A DNA stretch of 14,787 bases, taken from Porticoccus sp. Its GTDB lineage: Bacteria; Pseudomonadota; Gammaproteobacteria; Pseudomonadales; Porticoccaceae. The position numbers were made by a program, and so were the translations under genes. Under the pieces are notes generated by a model, which had not been told where the DNA came from, ran no database searches, and was given only the letters and a program-made list of their open reading frames with translations. Positions 1-6,566 of the stretch are shown piece by piece. Each line of letters starts with the position of its first letter. Position 1 is the first letter of the stretch. Location of the stretch: NCBI GenBank assembly GCA_011049795.1, contig DRHD01000105.1, positions 1-14,787 of the forward strand, given 5' to 3'.

Positions 1-456
1 CGCGTGAGTTTTGAGAAAACGGAATACAATGTCTTGCCCTACAAGTTTGAAGCGGGCACACCGCATATTGCCGGTGTGGTGGGCTTTGGCAAGGCACTGG
101 ATTATGTCAGCGGCATTGGTCTCGAAAACATTATTGTTCGCGAACAACACTTACTTAAATACGCCACTCAAGCCTTGTTACCTCTAGAAGGGCTGCACAT
201 TATCGGCACAGCTCAGGATAAGGCCAGCATTATCTCCTTTGTGCTGGATGCAGCGCATCCCCATGACATCAGTACTATTCTGGATCATCAGGGGGTGGCC
301 ATTCGTGCGGGTCATCACTGTGCCATGCCCGTTATGGAACGCTTTAAGGTGCCGGCCACGGCGAGAGCCTCCATGGCATTCTATAACAACGAAGAAGATA
401 TCGACCGTCTGGCTGAGGGCATACAAGAGGTGAACCGGATTTTTGGGGGAATCTGA
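1..456 (+). CDS. sufS: SufS cysteine desulfurase, C-terminal part (5' end off window)
   Basis: C-terminal part (about 150 residues) of a PLP-dependent group II cysteine desulfurase. SufS takes sulfur from cysteine as a persulfide and passes it to the SUF scaffold for Fe-S cluster assembly in the cytoplasm. Visible family marks are the FEAGTP motif near the start and the active-site loop RAGHHCAMP, whose Cys is about residue 106 counted from nt 4. The tail RASMAFYNNEEDIDRL is typical. The frame is open to base 1 and the family is about 400 residues long, so the GTG at nt 4 is an internal codon and the gene begins outside the window. Its stop TGA shares one base with the ATG at 456 of the next gene, which implies translational coupling. 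The family call is very secure. Confidence 0.96.
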   Translation, partial: RVSFEKTEYNVLPYKFEAGTPHIAGVVGFGKALDYVSGIGLENIIVREQHLLKYATQALLPLEGLHIIGTAQDKASIISFVLDAAHPHDISTILDHQGVAIRAGHHCAMPVMERFKVPATARASMAFYNNEEDIDRLAEGIQEVNRIFGGI

Positions 457-1040
457 TGGGTGGAACTATGAGCCAGGAAGTACGGAACCAGGAATTGCGC
501 GAGTTATACCAGGAGGTGATCATCGATCACGGGCGCCATCCGCGGAATTTTAAAAAGCTCGAGGATCACAGTTATAGTCAGGAGGGCTACAACCCCCTGT
601 GCGGTGATCGCCTGATGTTGTATCTCAAAGTGAAAAACGACCGAGTAATTGACGTCGCCTTTGAAGGGGCGGGTTGTGCTATCTCCATGGCGTCCGCCTC
701 TCTGATGACCACACAAATCAAAGGTAAAACCCTTGAAGACATCCAGCAATTGTTTCTGGCCTTTCATTCCTTGGTTACAACCCCGGAGCCATCTGTCAGC
801 CTGCAGAACTGTTTGGGAAAATTGACCGTGTTGGGTGGCGTCAGGGATTTCCCCACCCGCATCAAATGTGCCACCCTGGCCTGGCATACCATGAAAGCGG
901 GATTGGACAGCAGCGCCCACGCGCAAGCGGTTTCTACAGAGTCTTCAACGGGTATAGATACAGAGTCATCAACAGATTTAGGTGAAGAGCCCTCAGCGGT
1001 TGTAGATAGAGGGCCCTCAACGATTTCAGGTAAAGGTTAG
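456..1040 (+). CDS. sufU: SufU-type Fe-S scaffold / sulfur-transfer protein with repetitive C-terminal tail
   Basis: SufU/IscU-fold protein of the SUF system, which accepts sulfur from SufS. Zinc-ligand residues of the SufU type are visible: Cys49 and Asp51 in NPLCGDR, Cys74 in GAGCAIS, and Cys138 in KCATLAWHTM. The folded domain ends near residue 150, the usual family length. Residues 160-194 are an extra low-complexity Ser/Thr/Glu-rich tail made of 8-residue repeats. ATG 456 overlaps the sufS stop and has GGGGGA at about the right distance. ATG 468 (MSQEV) is an alternative start with a weaker site. Position directly after sufS and before sufT supports the assignment. The tail has no known function and may be a recent repeat expansion near the stop codon. 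Confidence 0.93.
   Translation: MGGTMSQEVRNQELRELYQEVIIDHGRHPRNFKKLEDHSYSQEGYNPLCGDRLMLYLKVKNDRVIDVAFEGAGCAISMASASLMTTQIKGKTLEDIQQLFLAFHSLVTTPEPSVSLQNCLGKLTVLGGVRDFPTRIKCATLAWHTMKAGLDSSAHAQAVSTESSTGIDTESSTDLGEEPSAVVDRGPSTISGKG
933..1037 (+). repeat. 24-bp in-frame tandem repeat (4 degenerate units) in the sufU 3' end
   Basis: Four consecutive 24-bp units (933-956, 957-980, 981-1004, 1005-1028) and a partial fifth encode STESSTGI, DTESSTDL, GEEPSAVV and DRGPSTIS, then GKG. The units are clearly related but diverged. Each keeps a TCA/TCT-rich core (the SST or PS positions), and the phase matches the codons, so the frame is kept. Confidence 0.8.
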
Positions 1041-1060
1041 CGCCGCTCTCGACTCAGAGC

Positions 1061-1684
1061 GTGAGCCAGACCAAAGTAAGGACTACAGTAAGTGCAACGA
1101 TCACAGTCAGTACAGCGATGATGAAAAAAGCCGAACAGGTCACCGTGTGTCGGGATTGCCAAGCCCTCCTCATTCCGGCCGGCTTGCCTGTCACCCTACT
1201 CAAGGGCAGTGAAGTACTGATCACTCAGGCGCTGGGTGACAGCTTTACGGTCAATGACAACGGTCGGCTTTTGCGCGTTGCGGGCCGGGATGCTGATGCA
1301 TTGGGCAAGCAACCGCCGTTAATGTCTGCTCAAGGGGATGAAAACAGCGCTCAGGATCAAGGGGCAATTGAGCAAACGATTGAGAAAGTCAGGGCGCAGC
1401 TGAAAACCTGTTACGACCCCGAGATCCCGATCAATATTGTGGATTTGGGGCTGATTTATCAGCTGGACAGTGTTGAATTATTGGATGATCGCCGCTTGAT
1501 TCGAATTACCATGACATTAACGGCAGCCGGTTGTGGCATGGGGGCTGTGCTGGCCGAGGATATACGGCAAAAAGTCCTGGCAGTACCCGGTGTGGATATG
1601 GTCGAGGTGGAGTTCGTTTATGATCCGCCCTGGAGTCGCGAAATGATGTCCGATGCGGCCAGGTTGCAGCTGGGCATGCTCTAG
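1061..1684 (+). CDS. sufT: SufT, DUF59/MIP18-family Fe-S assembly factor
   Basis: SufT-type accessory protein for Fe-S cluster maturation. The N-terminal part (VCRDCQALLIPAGLPVTLLKGSEVLITQALGDSFTV...RVAGRDADALGK) is the SufT-specific domain. The second half is a DUF59/MIP18 domain with CYDPEIPINIVDLGLIY, then MTLTAAGCGMG, then VEFVYDPPWSREMMS. The conserved Cys of the TAAGCGMG loop is present. The start is uncertain. GTG 1061 gives 207 residues, but the first 20 (TTVSATITVSTAM) come from an 18-bp tandem repeat and have no family counterpart. ATG 1118 or 1121 (MKKAEQVTVCRDC) fits the family better but lacks a clear ribosome site. It lies 20 bp after sufU and is surely in the same operon. Confidence 0.93.
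   Translation: MSQTKVRTTVSATITVSTAMMKKAEQVTVCRDCQALLIPAGLPVTLLKGSEVLITQALGDSFTVNDNGRLLRVAGRDADALGKQPPLMSAQGDENSAQDQGAIEQTIEKVRAQLKTCYDPEIPINIVDLGLIYQLDSVELLDDRRLIRITMTLTAAGCGMGAVLAEDIRQKVLAVPGVDMVEVEFVYDPPWSREMMSDAARLQLGML
1085..1120 (+). repeat. 18-bp tandem duplication at the sufT 5' end
   Basis: Two adjacent 18-bp units (1085-1102 and 1103-1120) agree at 14 of 18 positions by hand count and encode TVSATI / TVSTAM if translated from GTG 1061. This block sits between the two candidate starts of sufT, so it may be untranslated leader. Confidence 0.6.
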
Positions 1685-1740
1685 TCGCTCTCGGCTTTTA
1701 GACAAACGGCAGGCTTTAGCCCTATCTAGAGAGGCACACC

Positions 1741-2058
1741 ATGGCAGAGTGGACTAACGTAATTAGCGCCAACGACTTACAGGAAGGGATGCACACCGTA
1801 GTTGATCTGGGCGATGTCAGCCTGTTACTGGTAAATATCGGTGGTGAATTTTACGCCATAGAAAACATATGCAGCCATGACGGTGGAGAATTAAGTGATG
1901 GAGAGATCGCCGGCTCAGAGATAATCTGCCCTCGCCACGGTTCACATTTTTGTTTAAAAACGGGAAAGGTGCTAAGTGCGCCGGCTTTTGAAGATATCGA
2001 CAGCTACCCGGTTAGAATTGTCGATGAAATTGTTCAAGTATTCGACGAACAAAAATAA
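1741..2058 (+). CDS. SUF-linked Rieske [2Fe-2S] ferredoxin
   Basis: A 105-residue single-domain Rieske protein of the kind annotated as the ferredoxin component of non-heme iron oxygenases. The cluster ligands are plain: Cys44-Ser-His46 in NICSHDGG and Cys63-Pro-Arg-His66 in CPRHGSHF, 16 residues apart. It is soluble and cytoplasmic, with no signal or membrane segment. AGAGAGG at 1728-1734 sits well for the ATG. It follows sufT by 56 bp on the same strand with no oxygenase gene beside it. That context suggests an electron-transfer or cluster-acceptor role tied to SUF, not a catabolic dioxygenase. The Rieske call is secure; the SUF role is inference from position. Confidence 0.93.
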   Translation: MAEWTNVISANDLQEGMHTVVDLGDVSLLLVNIGGEFYAIENICSHDGGELSDGEIAGSEIICPRHGSHFCLKTGKVLSAPAFEDIDSYPVRIVDEIVQVFDEQK

Positions 2059-2573
2059 CGGGAGAATATTTTTGCAAACTAAAGGGGTCAGAGTGAACCG
2101 TTATCACATTTACCTTTATGTCTGAAGTGAAGCATCCATCCCGTAACAAAAACTGTAATTTCTAATACCCGAGACAGCGAAAAAATCGGAAAATCATGGT
2201 TGTTATGTTTTTTCGTATTGCCTGCATTCTTAAGAGTCAGTGTTTATGGCCGGTCGTGACTCAAAATCTACAGTTTTCAATAGACCTCTAAATATCTCCC
2301 TACACCTGGATTAAAAGTCGTATCTGATTTGTGTCTTATAAGTTTTTAGAGGATTCGAGGTTTTTAGGGTCGCTGAGCTCTTCTTTGTAACCTTATGGGT
2401 AGGACAATACTCATTCAAACCCCAAAATGACTATTCATTAACGCTGAAATCTCACTGGGATTAACCGGTTTACTAAACAAAAAATTAAAGGGGGCAGATC
2501 CCTTTAATACTTTAGATCATAGCGGATGTACAACAGCCCGGAAGGGCGACCAAAAACGCCTCGCCAAACTTGC
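2059..2573. other. Gene-free region between the SUF operon and mlaA
   Basis: No convincing coding frame on either strand. It is A+T-rich. At 2081-2100 there is AAAGGGGTCAGAGTGAAC, resembling the head of the 73-bp repeats found further on (AAAGGGGTCGGTGACAA). An 8-bp inverted pair CCTCTAAA (2285-2292) / TTTAGAGG (2345-2352) is too widely spaced to interpret. The terminator at 2478-2508 is the only element with good support. The two operons converge here. Confidence 0.6.
2478..2508 (-). terminator. Rho-independent terminator of the hydrolase-mlaA operon
   Basis: On the minus strand, a perfect 9-bp stem ATTAAAGGG / CCCTTTAAT (2500-2508 with 2484-2492) closes a 7-base loop. It is followed at once by a run of six T. 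It lies about 65 bp past the mlaA stop, in the right orientation. Confidence 0.75.
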
Positions 2574-3344
2574 TTAACGCGCGATATCTAACTTCCGTTT
2601 TTCGGTATACATTAAACGAATCAGCTCGTACTCGAAGGGGGAGCCGGAATCATAATAGCGGAATCCGGTACGATGCCGGCGATCAATGGCATTCAAGAGA
2701 TAAAATGCCGCTTTACGTTTATTGTGGTCGTCTAGATTGAGTATGTCGATCTCTGTAAAGGTAAGGCTATCAACAATAAGTCCTGTCGTGTCTCGCATGT
2801 TTGAGGGGCCCGCAATCGGTAATACGATATAGGGTCCCTCACCCACGCCGTAGTGGCCCAATGTTTGACCAAAGTCTTCGTCGTGTTCGTAGATCCCCCA
2901 CTTTGAGGCAACATCAAATAAGCCTGCCAACCCCACGGTTGAATTGATGAGAAATCTCTCGGTTGTCTCTAAAGTGGCTGTTGGTTTGAGTTGCAGGATC
3001 GAGTTGACTAGGTTGGTAATCTCAAACAGGTTATTGAAAAAATTCGAGACGGAGTCCTCAACAACATCTGGCATAACGTAGGTATAGGCATTCACTACCG
3101 GCAAAAATATGTAATGGTCAAAACCTGCATTGAAGCGGTACATGCCTCGGTTGAAACCTTCCCATGGATCATAGATATCGATCACATAGTTGACATCATC
3201 GCGCACAACGGATTCAACTGAGTACTGAGCGGGAGTTTCATGCGCGCTTTTTTCGGGTGAGGTGCTGCAGCCTGACAGGAGTATCAGTCCACTAGTGATA
3301 ACGGGTAATAATAGGTTGCGGATACAATAAACTGCCTGTGTCAT
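2574..3344 (-). CDS. mlaA: MlaA (VacJ) outer-membrane phospholipid-transport lipoprotein
   Basis: MlaA sits in the outer membrane with a porin and removes mislocalised phospholipid from the outer leaflet, handing it to the periplasmic carrier MlaC. The 256-residue protein has a lipoprotein signal with lipobox LSGC (Cys26). It also has the hallmark DPWEGFNRGMYRFN, the NSILQLKPTATLETTERFLINSTVGLAGLFDVA segment and EDFGQTLGHYGVGEGPYIVLPIAGPSNMRD. Length is typical. It starts 12 bp after the stop of the upstream hydrolase gene, so the two are almost surely co-transcribed and share the terminator at 2478-2508. No mlaBCDEF genes lie nearby, which is common. Confidence 0.96.
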   Translation of the reverse strand: MTQAVYCIRNLLLPVITSGLILLSGCSTSPEKSAHETPAQYSVESVVRDDVNYVIDIYDPWEGFNRGMYRFNAGFDHYIFLPVVNAYTYVMPDVVEDSVSNFFNNLFEITNLVNSILQLKPTATLETTERFLINSTVGLAGLFDVASKWGIYEHDEDFGQTLGHYGVGEGPYIVLPIAGPSNMRDTTGLIVDSLTFTEIDILNLDDHNKRKAAFYLLNAIDRRHRTGFRYYDSGSPFEYELIRLMYTEKRKLDIAR

Positions 3345-3356
3345 TGGTCAATGCCC

Positions 3357-4628
3357 CTAGTTTGTGAAGTAGTTGATCATGTAATCAACATTATCTTTGT
3401 AGGCCATGTTGCCGCAGTGGCCCCCCTTGGGGTAAATGTGGGCCCGTGACTGGAATGTATCTCGAAAGAAATCGATCTCGCCGGGAGCAAGGATGATGTC
3501 ATCTTCATTGTGGATGACGGTGATCTTTTTGGCTGAACGCAGGTAGTCGGCGATGCTATTCAAGCTGGTGTCATACATCAGGGATTTACGGGTAGTCCCC
3601 GGCGTCAGCTTGCTGAAGAATGGATAGAAACGCTCGTTGAAATAATCGGTAAAGCTGATGCGGTTAGCAACCTTGAAGTAGTCTGTGGTTGATTCTGTTT
3701 TTCCTAATTCGTGGTTTTTTGGCAGAATGTAGCCACCGTTGGTCAACAGGTCGGAGGTGAAGATCATATTGGATGATGCAAGCCGGAATGAAATACCAAT
3801 CGTGGCAGCCACTCTCGAGAGGTTGATCTGTTCTTGCTCGTATTTGTAAACACGGTAGAGAAAGTCATCGTTGAAGTCGAGATTTTCCAGTTCGATGTAA
3901 ACCTTGGTAAAGTCCTCCATAAGGTCGGCGAAGAAGGCGTTAAAGTTATCCGCTCCTCCAGGAATATTCTCCTCAAGCATCCGGTCCAGAATGGAAACCG
4001 AGTTAAATAGACTAACTGGCGGGTTAATCATCAGTACTTTTTTGAAATTGAACACCTTGTGTTCTTCATCGAGTTTGGCGACAAAGGCAGCCTGAGCACC
4101 ACCCAGACTGTAGCCAGTAATATAGAATTCTGTCACATCAACGTTGTCGCTGATCTGCTCTTCGATCAGTCTCATGACCTGGTATAGATCTGCACTGTCG
4201 TGAACAATGTGCCCAGGTACCTGATTAGTGGATGCCGTGACAATGAAATTGGCATAGGTGGGCGAGGGCAGTGAAACAACGTGTAAACCAGCCTGATAAA
4301 ACGCTTTTTCCAGTAGTTTCATCTTGGCGCTACGATGGCTGGCCCCCGTTCCTGCGATAGAGAAAACCAGAGGTGCGGAGTGCCTCTGACGGACCAGTGT
4401 GTAATGAAGCTCCTTGCGCGGAATAAATTTCTTCACCTCTCGATCGGGAAAGACGACCACCGTCATGTCCGAACGGGGAATGTTATTCGGCAGTTTTGCT
4501 GTATACGCCTTCGGCGTGCCAATGACCGTGGCTGCGAGAGGGTTGTCGATTGGGTAGTCATAGCTGTTATCAGCCCAGCACACCGTGCTGAATAGTAGTG
4601 CGAAGGAGATAATCGCATATCGCTTCAT
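3357..4628 (-). CDS. Secreted alpha/beta-hydrolase, probable lipase/esterase-like
   Basis: A 423-residue exported alpha/beta hydrolase of unproven substrate. ATG 4628 is chosen over an upstream start because it opens a clean Sec signal (MKRYAIISFALLFSTVCWA). An oxyanion-type SIAGTGASH segment lies near residues 90-98. The nucleophile elbow GYSLGG puts Ser at about 174. The Asp of HNEDDIILAP (about 376/377) and the His of PKGGHCGN (about 404) complete a plausible Ser-Asp-His triad in the right order. Co-operonic position ahead of mlaA suggests a periplasmic or outer-membrane job on lipids, which is inference. Some homologues may carry misleading kinase names in databases, but nothing kinase-like is visible here. 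Confidence 0.82.
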   Translation of the reverse strand: MKRYAIISFALLFSTVCWADNSYDYPIDNPLAATVIGTPKAYTAKLPNNIPRSDMTVVVFPDREVKKFIPRKELHYTLVRQRHSAPLVFSIAGTGASHRSAKMKLLEKAFYQAGLHVVSLPSPTYANFIVTASTNQVPGHIVHDSADLYQVMRLIEEQISDNVDVTEFYITGYSLGGAQAAFVAKLDEEHKVFNFKKVLMINPPVSLFNSVSILDRMLEENIPGGADNFNAFFADLMEDFTKVYIELENLDFNDDFLYRVYKYEQEQINLSRVAATIGISFRLASSNMIFTSDLLTNGGYILPKNHELGKTESTTDYFKVANRISFTDYFNERFYPFFSKLTPGTTRKSLMYDTSLNSIADYLRSAKKITVIHNEDDIILAPGEIDFFRDTFQSRAHIYPKGGHCGNMAYKDNVDYMINYFTN

Positions 4629-4728
4629 AAGATGGCCTGCTGATATAGTTATCAAAGTTTTAGCTTGCTCATACAGTAGCAGCATACAGTTTTCTTATAT
4701 GTACTTTGGAAGTGTAGTAGAGAGATTT

Positions 4729-4788
4729 CAGTTTCATCAACTTCTGGCAGATGAAACCCGGCTTCGGTGCCTGAGTTGATTGAGAATT
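4729..4788 (+). pseudogene. Broken 5' fragment of an arsR-family gene
   Basis: The stretch encodes QFHQLLADETRLR, matching the start of the intact ArsR at 7282 (QFYKCLADETRLR). A 17-bp block is identical between the two (4750-4766 and 7315-7331). Alignment of the next bases needs a one-base deletion in this copy (CTGAGTTGAT against TTGATGTTGAT), after which similarity to LIE continues briefly and then stops. The metal-binding and DNA-recognition helices are gone. It is therefore a gene relic, lying 16 bp left of the first 73-bp repeat. Confidence 0.7.
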
Positions 4789-4804
4789 AAAAAAAGGGGG
4801 GGTG

Positions 4805-4877
4805 AAAGGGGTCGGTGACAAATTGAAATGATAACTATTCTTAAATGTTATCGCCCCTTTTTTAGGTTTATGCCGAC
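4805..4877. repeat. 73-bp dispersed repeat, left copy (REP-like)
   Basis: Pairs with 6284-6356: same length, about 66 of 73 positions identical by hand alignment, same orientation. It begins AAAGGGGTCGGTGACAA and ends TTATGCCGAC. Inside, GATAAC and GTTATC form a stem, and AAAGGGG can pair with CCCCTTT to close it, followed by six T on the plus strand. The layout resembles REP-type palindromic elements, but no associated RAYT transposase is in the window. Confidence 0.8.
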
Positions 4878-4891
4878 AAAGGTTGACCGAC

Positions 4892-4959
4892 AAAGGTGAC
4901 GGAGGGATTATTTTTTGATCAGTTTTTGTTGGTTAATTTTTAATTCCTTCGTCACCTTT
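4892..4959. repeat. 14-bp inverted repeat beside the left 73-bp repeat
   Basis: AAAGGTGACGGAGG (4892-4905) and CCTTCGTCACCTTT (4946-4959) are inverted copies with one mismatch, 40 bp apart. The left arm continues a short direct repeat CCGACAAAGGT (4873-4883 and 4888-4898). It lies just downstream of the P460 genes on the minus strand. No T-run follows either arm, so it is not a classic terminator. The rest of 4960-5007 holds only a short TAC trinucleotide run (about 4972-4982). Confidence 0.6.
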
Positions 4960-5007
4960 AACTCTGTTTCTTACTACTACTACTAATTAGCTTGTTGACT
5001 TCGTTCG

Positions 5008-5562
5008 CTACTCCGAACTCAGTGTTGGATAGGCTTCCGTATATACCCAATCCTTAGCTTTGGCCGGTACGTGGCAATCCAGGCAATCGGTTTTATAGTT
5101 TGTTGCGACGTTCTTGCCTCGATCGCCGGGCTTGTACAGCGCCCAACCCCAGCCGTCGCCCCATAGCGGATTGTCGGTAAAGCGTCCTTTCGCGTCTTTG
5201 ATCATCACGAACCATTGTTTGATGCCGTTCGTCGCATAGCTGACACCCGGGCCCGTGGTGTAGCTGCCCGAATTAGATACCCGCAGCTCTTTGACGAGTG
5301 TGGCTCCATCGGGAAATTTACCGGTCTTGCGAAACGCTTCCACAGTTTTTTTCTCGGTGTACACATCATGGAAACCGCTGGCATCGCCCTCGGGCACAAA
5401 CCAGGATCCCAAGTGCACCATGGAGGTACGGAACCCGTCCGGGAAACTGATACTGCCTTGTTCATCAACGTAAGGTGAAAAGCCGTCGTCCGCCATCACC
5501 GACGATAGCGCGAGGCCAGCGATAATGGCAACACCGACACCGGTTTCGTAAAGACGCCGCAT
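5008..5562 (-). CDS. Cytochrome P460-family c-type heme protein (second of pair)
   Basis: A 184-residue exported monoheme protein of the cytochrome P460 type. Family members bind or oxidise small nitrogen compounds such as hydroxylamine and NO; the substrate here is unknown. ATG 5562 gives a Sec signal (MRRLYETGVGVAIIAGLALSSVMA). The TTG two codons upstream is less likely. Family marks are FHDVYTEKKTVEAFRKTGKFPDGATLVKEL in the middle and a C-terminal heme site CLDCH (Cys160, Cys163, His164), followed by the typical DWVYTEAYPTL. It starts two bases after the stop of the upstream P460 gene, so the two form one transcription unit. Similarity to that neighbour is confined to family motifs, so the duplication, if any, is old. 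Confidence 0.85.
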   Translation of the reverse strand: MRRLYETGVGVAIIAGLALSSVMADDGFSPYVDEQGSISFPDGFRTSMVHLGSWFVPEGDASGFHDVYTEKKTVEAFRKTGKFPDGATLVKELRVSNSGSYTTGPGVSYATNGIKQWFVMIKDAKGRFTDNPLWGDGWGWALYKPGDRGKNVATNYKTDCLDCHVPAKAKDWVYTEAYPTLSSE

Positions 5563-5564
5563 GA

Positions 5565-6191
5565 TCAATGCCCCATGGACAGCTTGGATTGCTTGCCGCC
5601 CGTGCCTTCTTCCCCCATTGCTTTGCCTGCGCGCAACACTGGGTAATACTGAGTGAAGACAAAATCATCGGCGGCCGAAGCTGCATGGCAGGCGTTACAG
5701 GAGGCGGTCGGGAAAGGCTTCGCTGAGGTTGTCAGTGTTTTGTGATCGGCCGTCGTAAAACTGAAGTACACCCAGTTACCCGGCTCGTTCGGGAAATACT
5801 CCTTGCTCTTGATCGTCGCCTCGAGACCGACATAATCGCCCTGGAAGTAACCGTTGCCGCTGACCGCCGCCTTTGCACCTACGCCGATCAAATCTTTTAT
5901 GAGAATGGTGCCGTCACGAAACTCACCGGTCTTTTTCCAATGCGCCCAGCTTTTCGGATCGATATAGACGTTATGAAACTCGGGGAACGCTGCCTTTCCA
6001 TCGTTGAGATCATTCGGTGTGAGCGGGGTGCCCACATAGATCCACTCGCGGTATCCGGTTGGCCTTTCCAGTGCGCCTTTTTTGATGGTAAAAAACTCTT
6101 CCGCATACGCGGCTCCGGTAGGAATCAATTGTAGGGCCAACCCTAAGAAAACGCTGTATGTAGCGGATAATTTGAATATTCGTCTGAACAT
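5565..6191 (-). CDS. Cytochrome P460-family c-type heme protein (first of pair)
   Basis: A 208-residue exported monoheme protein related to its downstream neighbour. ATG 6191 is preferred: GAGGAG lies 7 bases ahead and the reading opens with a Sec signal ending AAYA before EEFF. The body has YREWIYVGTPLTPNDLN, then FHNVYIDPKSWAHWKKTGEFRDGTILIKDL, then the heme site CNACH (Cys165, Cys168, His169) and DDFVFTQYYPVL. A Gly/Lys/Ser tail of about 20 residues follows, which the partner lacks. Both genes look more G+C-rich by eye than the peroxiredoxin and arsR genes to the right. Together with the flanking repeats this hints at separate acquisition. The physiological role (NO or hydroxylamine handling, or electron transfer) is inferred from the family only. 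Confidence 0.85.
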   Translation of the reverse strand: MFRRIFKLSATYSVFLGLALQLIPTGAAYAEEFFTIKKGALERPTGYREWIYVGTPLTPNDLNDGKAAFPEFHNVYIDPKSWAHWKKTGEFRDGTILIKDLIGVGAKAAVSGNGYFQGDYVGLEATIKSKEYFPNEPGNWVYFSFTTADHKTLTTSAKPFPTASCNACHAASAADDFVFTQYYPVLRAGKAMGEEGTGGKQSKLSMGH

Positions 6192-6283
6192 TATTGCTCT
6201 CCTCACTGTAGAGAGCACAACGGCGCTCCATAGTCTAAAAGGTATAGACGCCTATTTCCTAAAAGTCCACAGCCATTGGAATT

Positions 6284-6356
6284 AAAGGGGTCGGTGACAA
6301 ATAGAAGCGATAACTATCCTTGAATGTTGTCGCCCCTTTTTTAGGCTTATGCCGAC
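6284..6356. repeat. 73-bp dispersed repeat, right copy (REP-like)
   Basis: Direct copy of 4805-4877 with about 7 substitutions and no indels. The inner stem is GATAAC / GTTGTC here, so the change leaves a G-U pair if the plus strand is folded. With 4805-4877 it brackets the P460 genes. It lies in the 375-bp space between the P460 start and the peroxiredoxin. Confidence 0.8.
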
Positions 6357-6436
6357 GGTGGACTCAACTGGTCATGACAACATTAATTTCAAATGTGTTA
6401 GGTCAGGCTTAGCCAGCTAGCTGATGATGGAAAAAT

Positions 6437-6471
6437 CTATCGCAATGATAGAAATAATAAATTTTTATAAT
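6437..6471 (+). promoter_or_regulatory. Candidate peroxiredoxin promoter with partial OxyR-like site
   Basis: CTAT-N7-ATAG (6437-6451), also a perfect 6-bp dyad TCTATC/GATAGA, matches the central spacing of the OxyR recognition pattern. A perfect TATAAT stands at 6466-6471 with no good -35. The outer OxyR half-elements are weak or absent. It lies about 95 bp before the peroxiredoxin ATG. Suggestive only. Confidence 0.4.
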
Positions 6472-6566
6472 CGATCAGTATTCACTAATATTTACTTCAG
6501 AAAATTAAGGGGCTGTACCGCACAAGAGTAGAACGAGGCCCATCTAATCAATATTGGAGAGATATA

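Noticed and set aside
933..1037. CRISPR-like array
   Set aside because: Units are contiguous without spacers, diverged, in frame with sufU and far too few.
2081..2120. AAAGGGGTCAGAGTG stretch as a third copy of the 73-bp repeat
   Set aside because: Only the first dozen bases resemble the repeat head; the hairpin and the TTATGCCGAC end are absent, so it is at most a distant or truncated relative.
2281..2352. 8-bp inverted pair CCTCTAAA/TTTAGAGG as a small RNA or riboswitch
   Set aside because: The 52-base separation and lack of promoter or terminator make chance pairing in A+T-rich sequence the better explanation.
4669..4893. Minus-strand reading frame of 74 codons over the arsR relic and left repeat
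   Set aside because: It crosses a relic and a dispersed repeat, has no ribosome site or recognisable motif, and its composition follows the underlying repeats.
4892..4959. Inverted repeat as terminator of the P460 genes
   Set aside because: The arms are 40 bp apart and no T-run follows on the minus strand.
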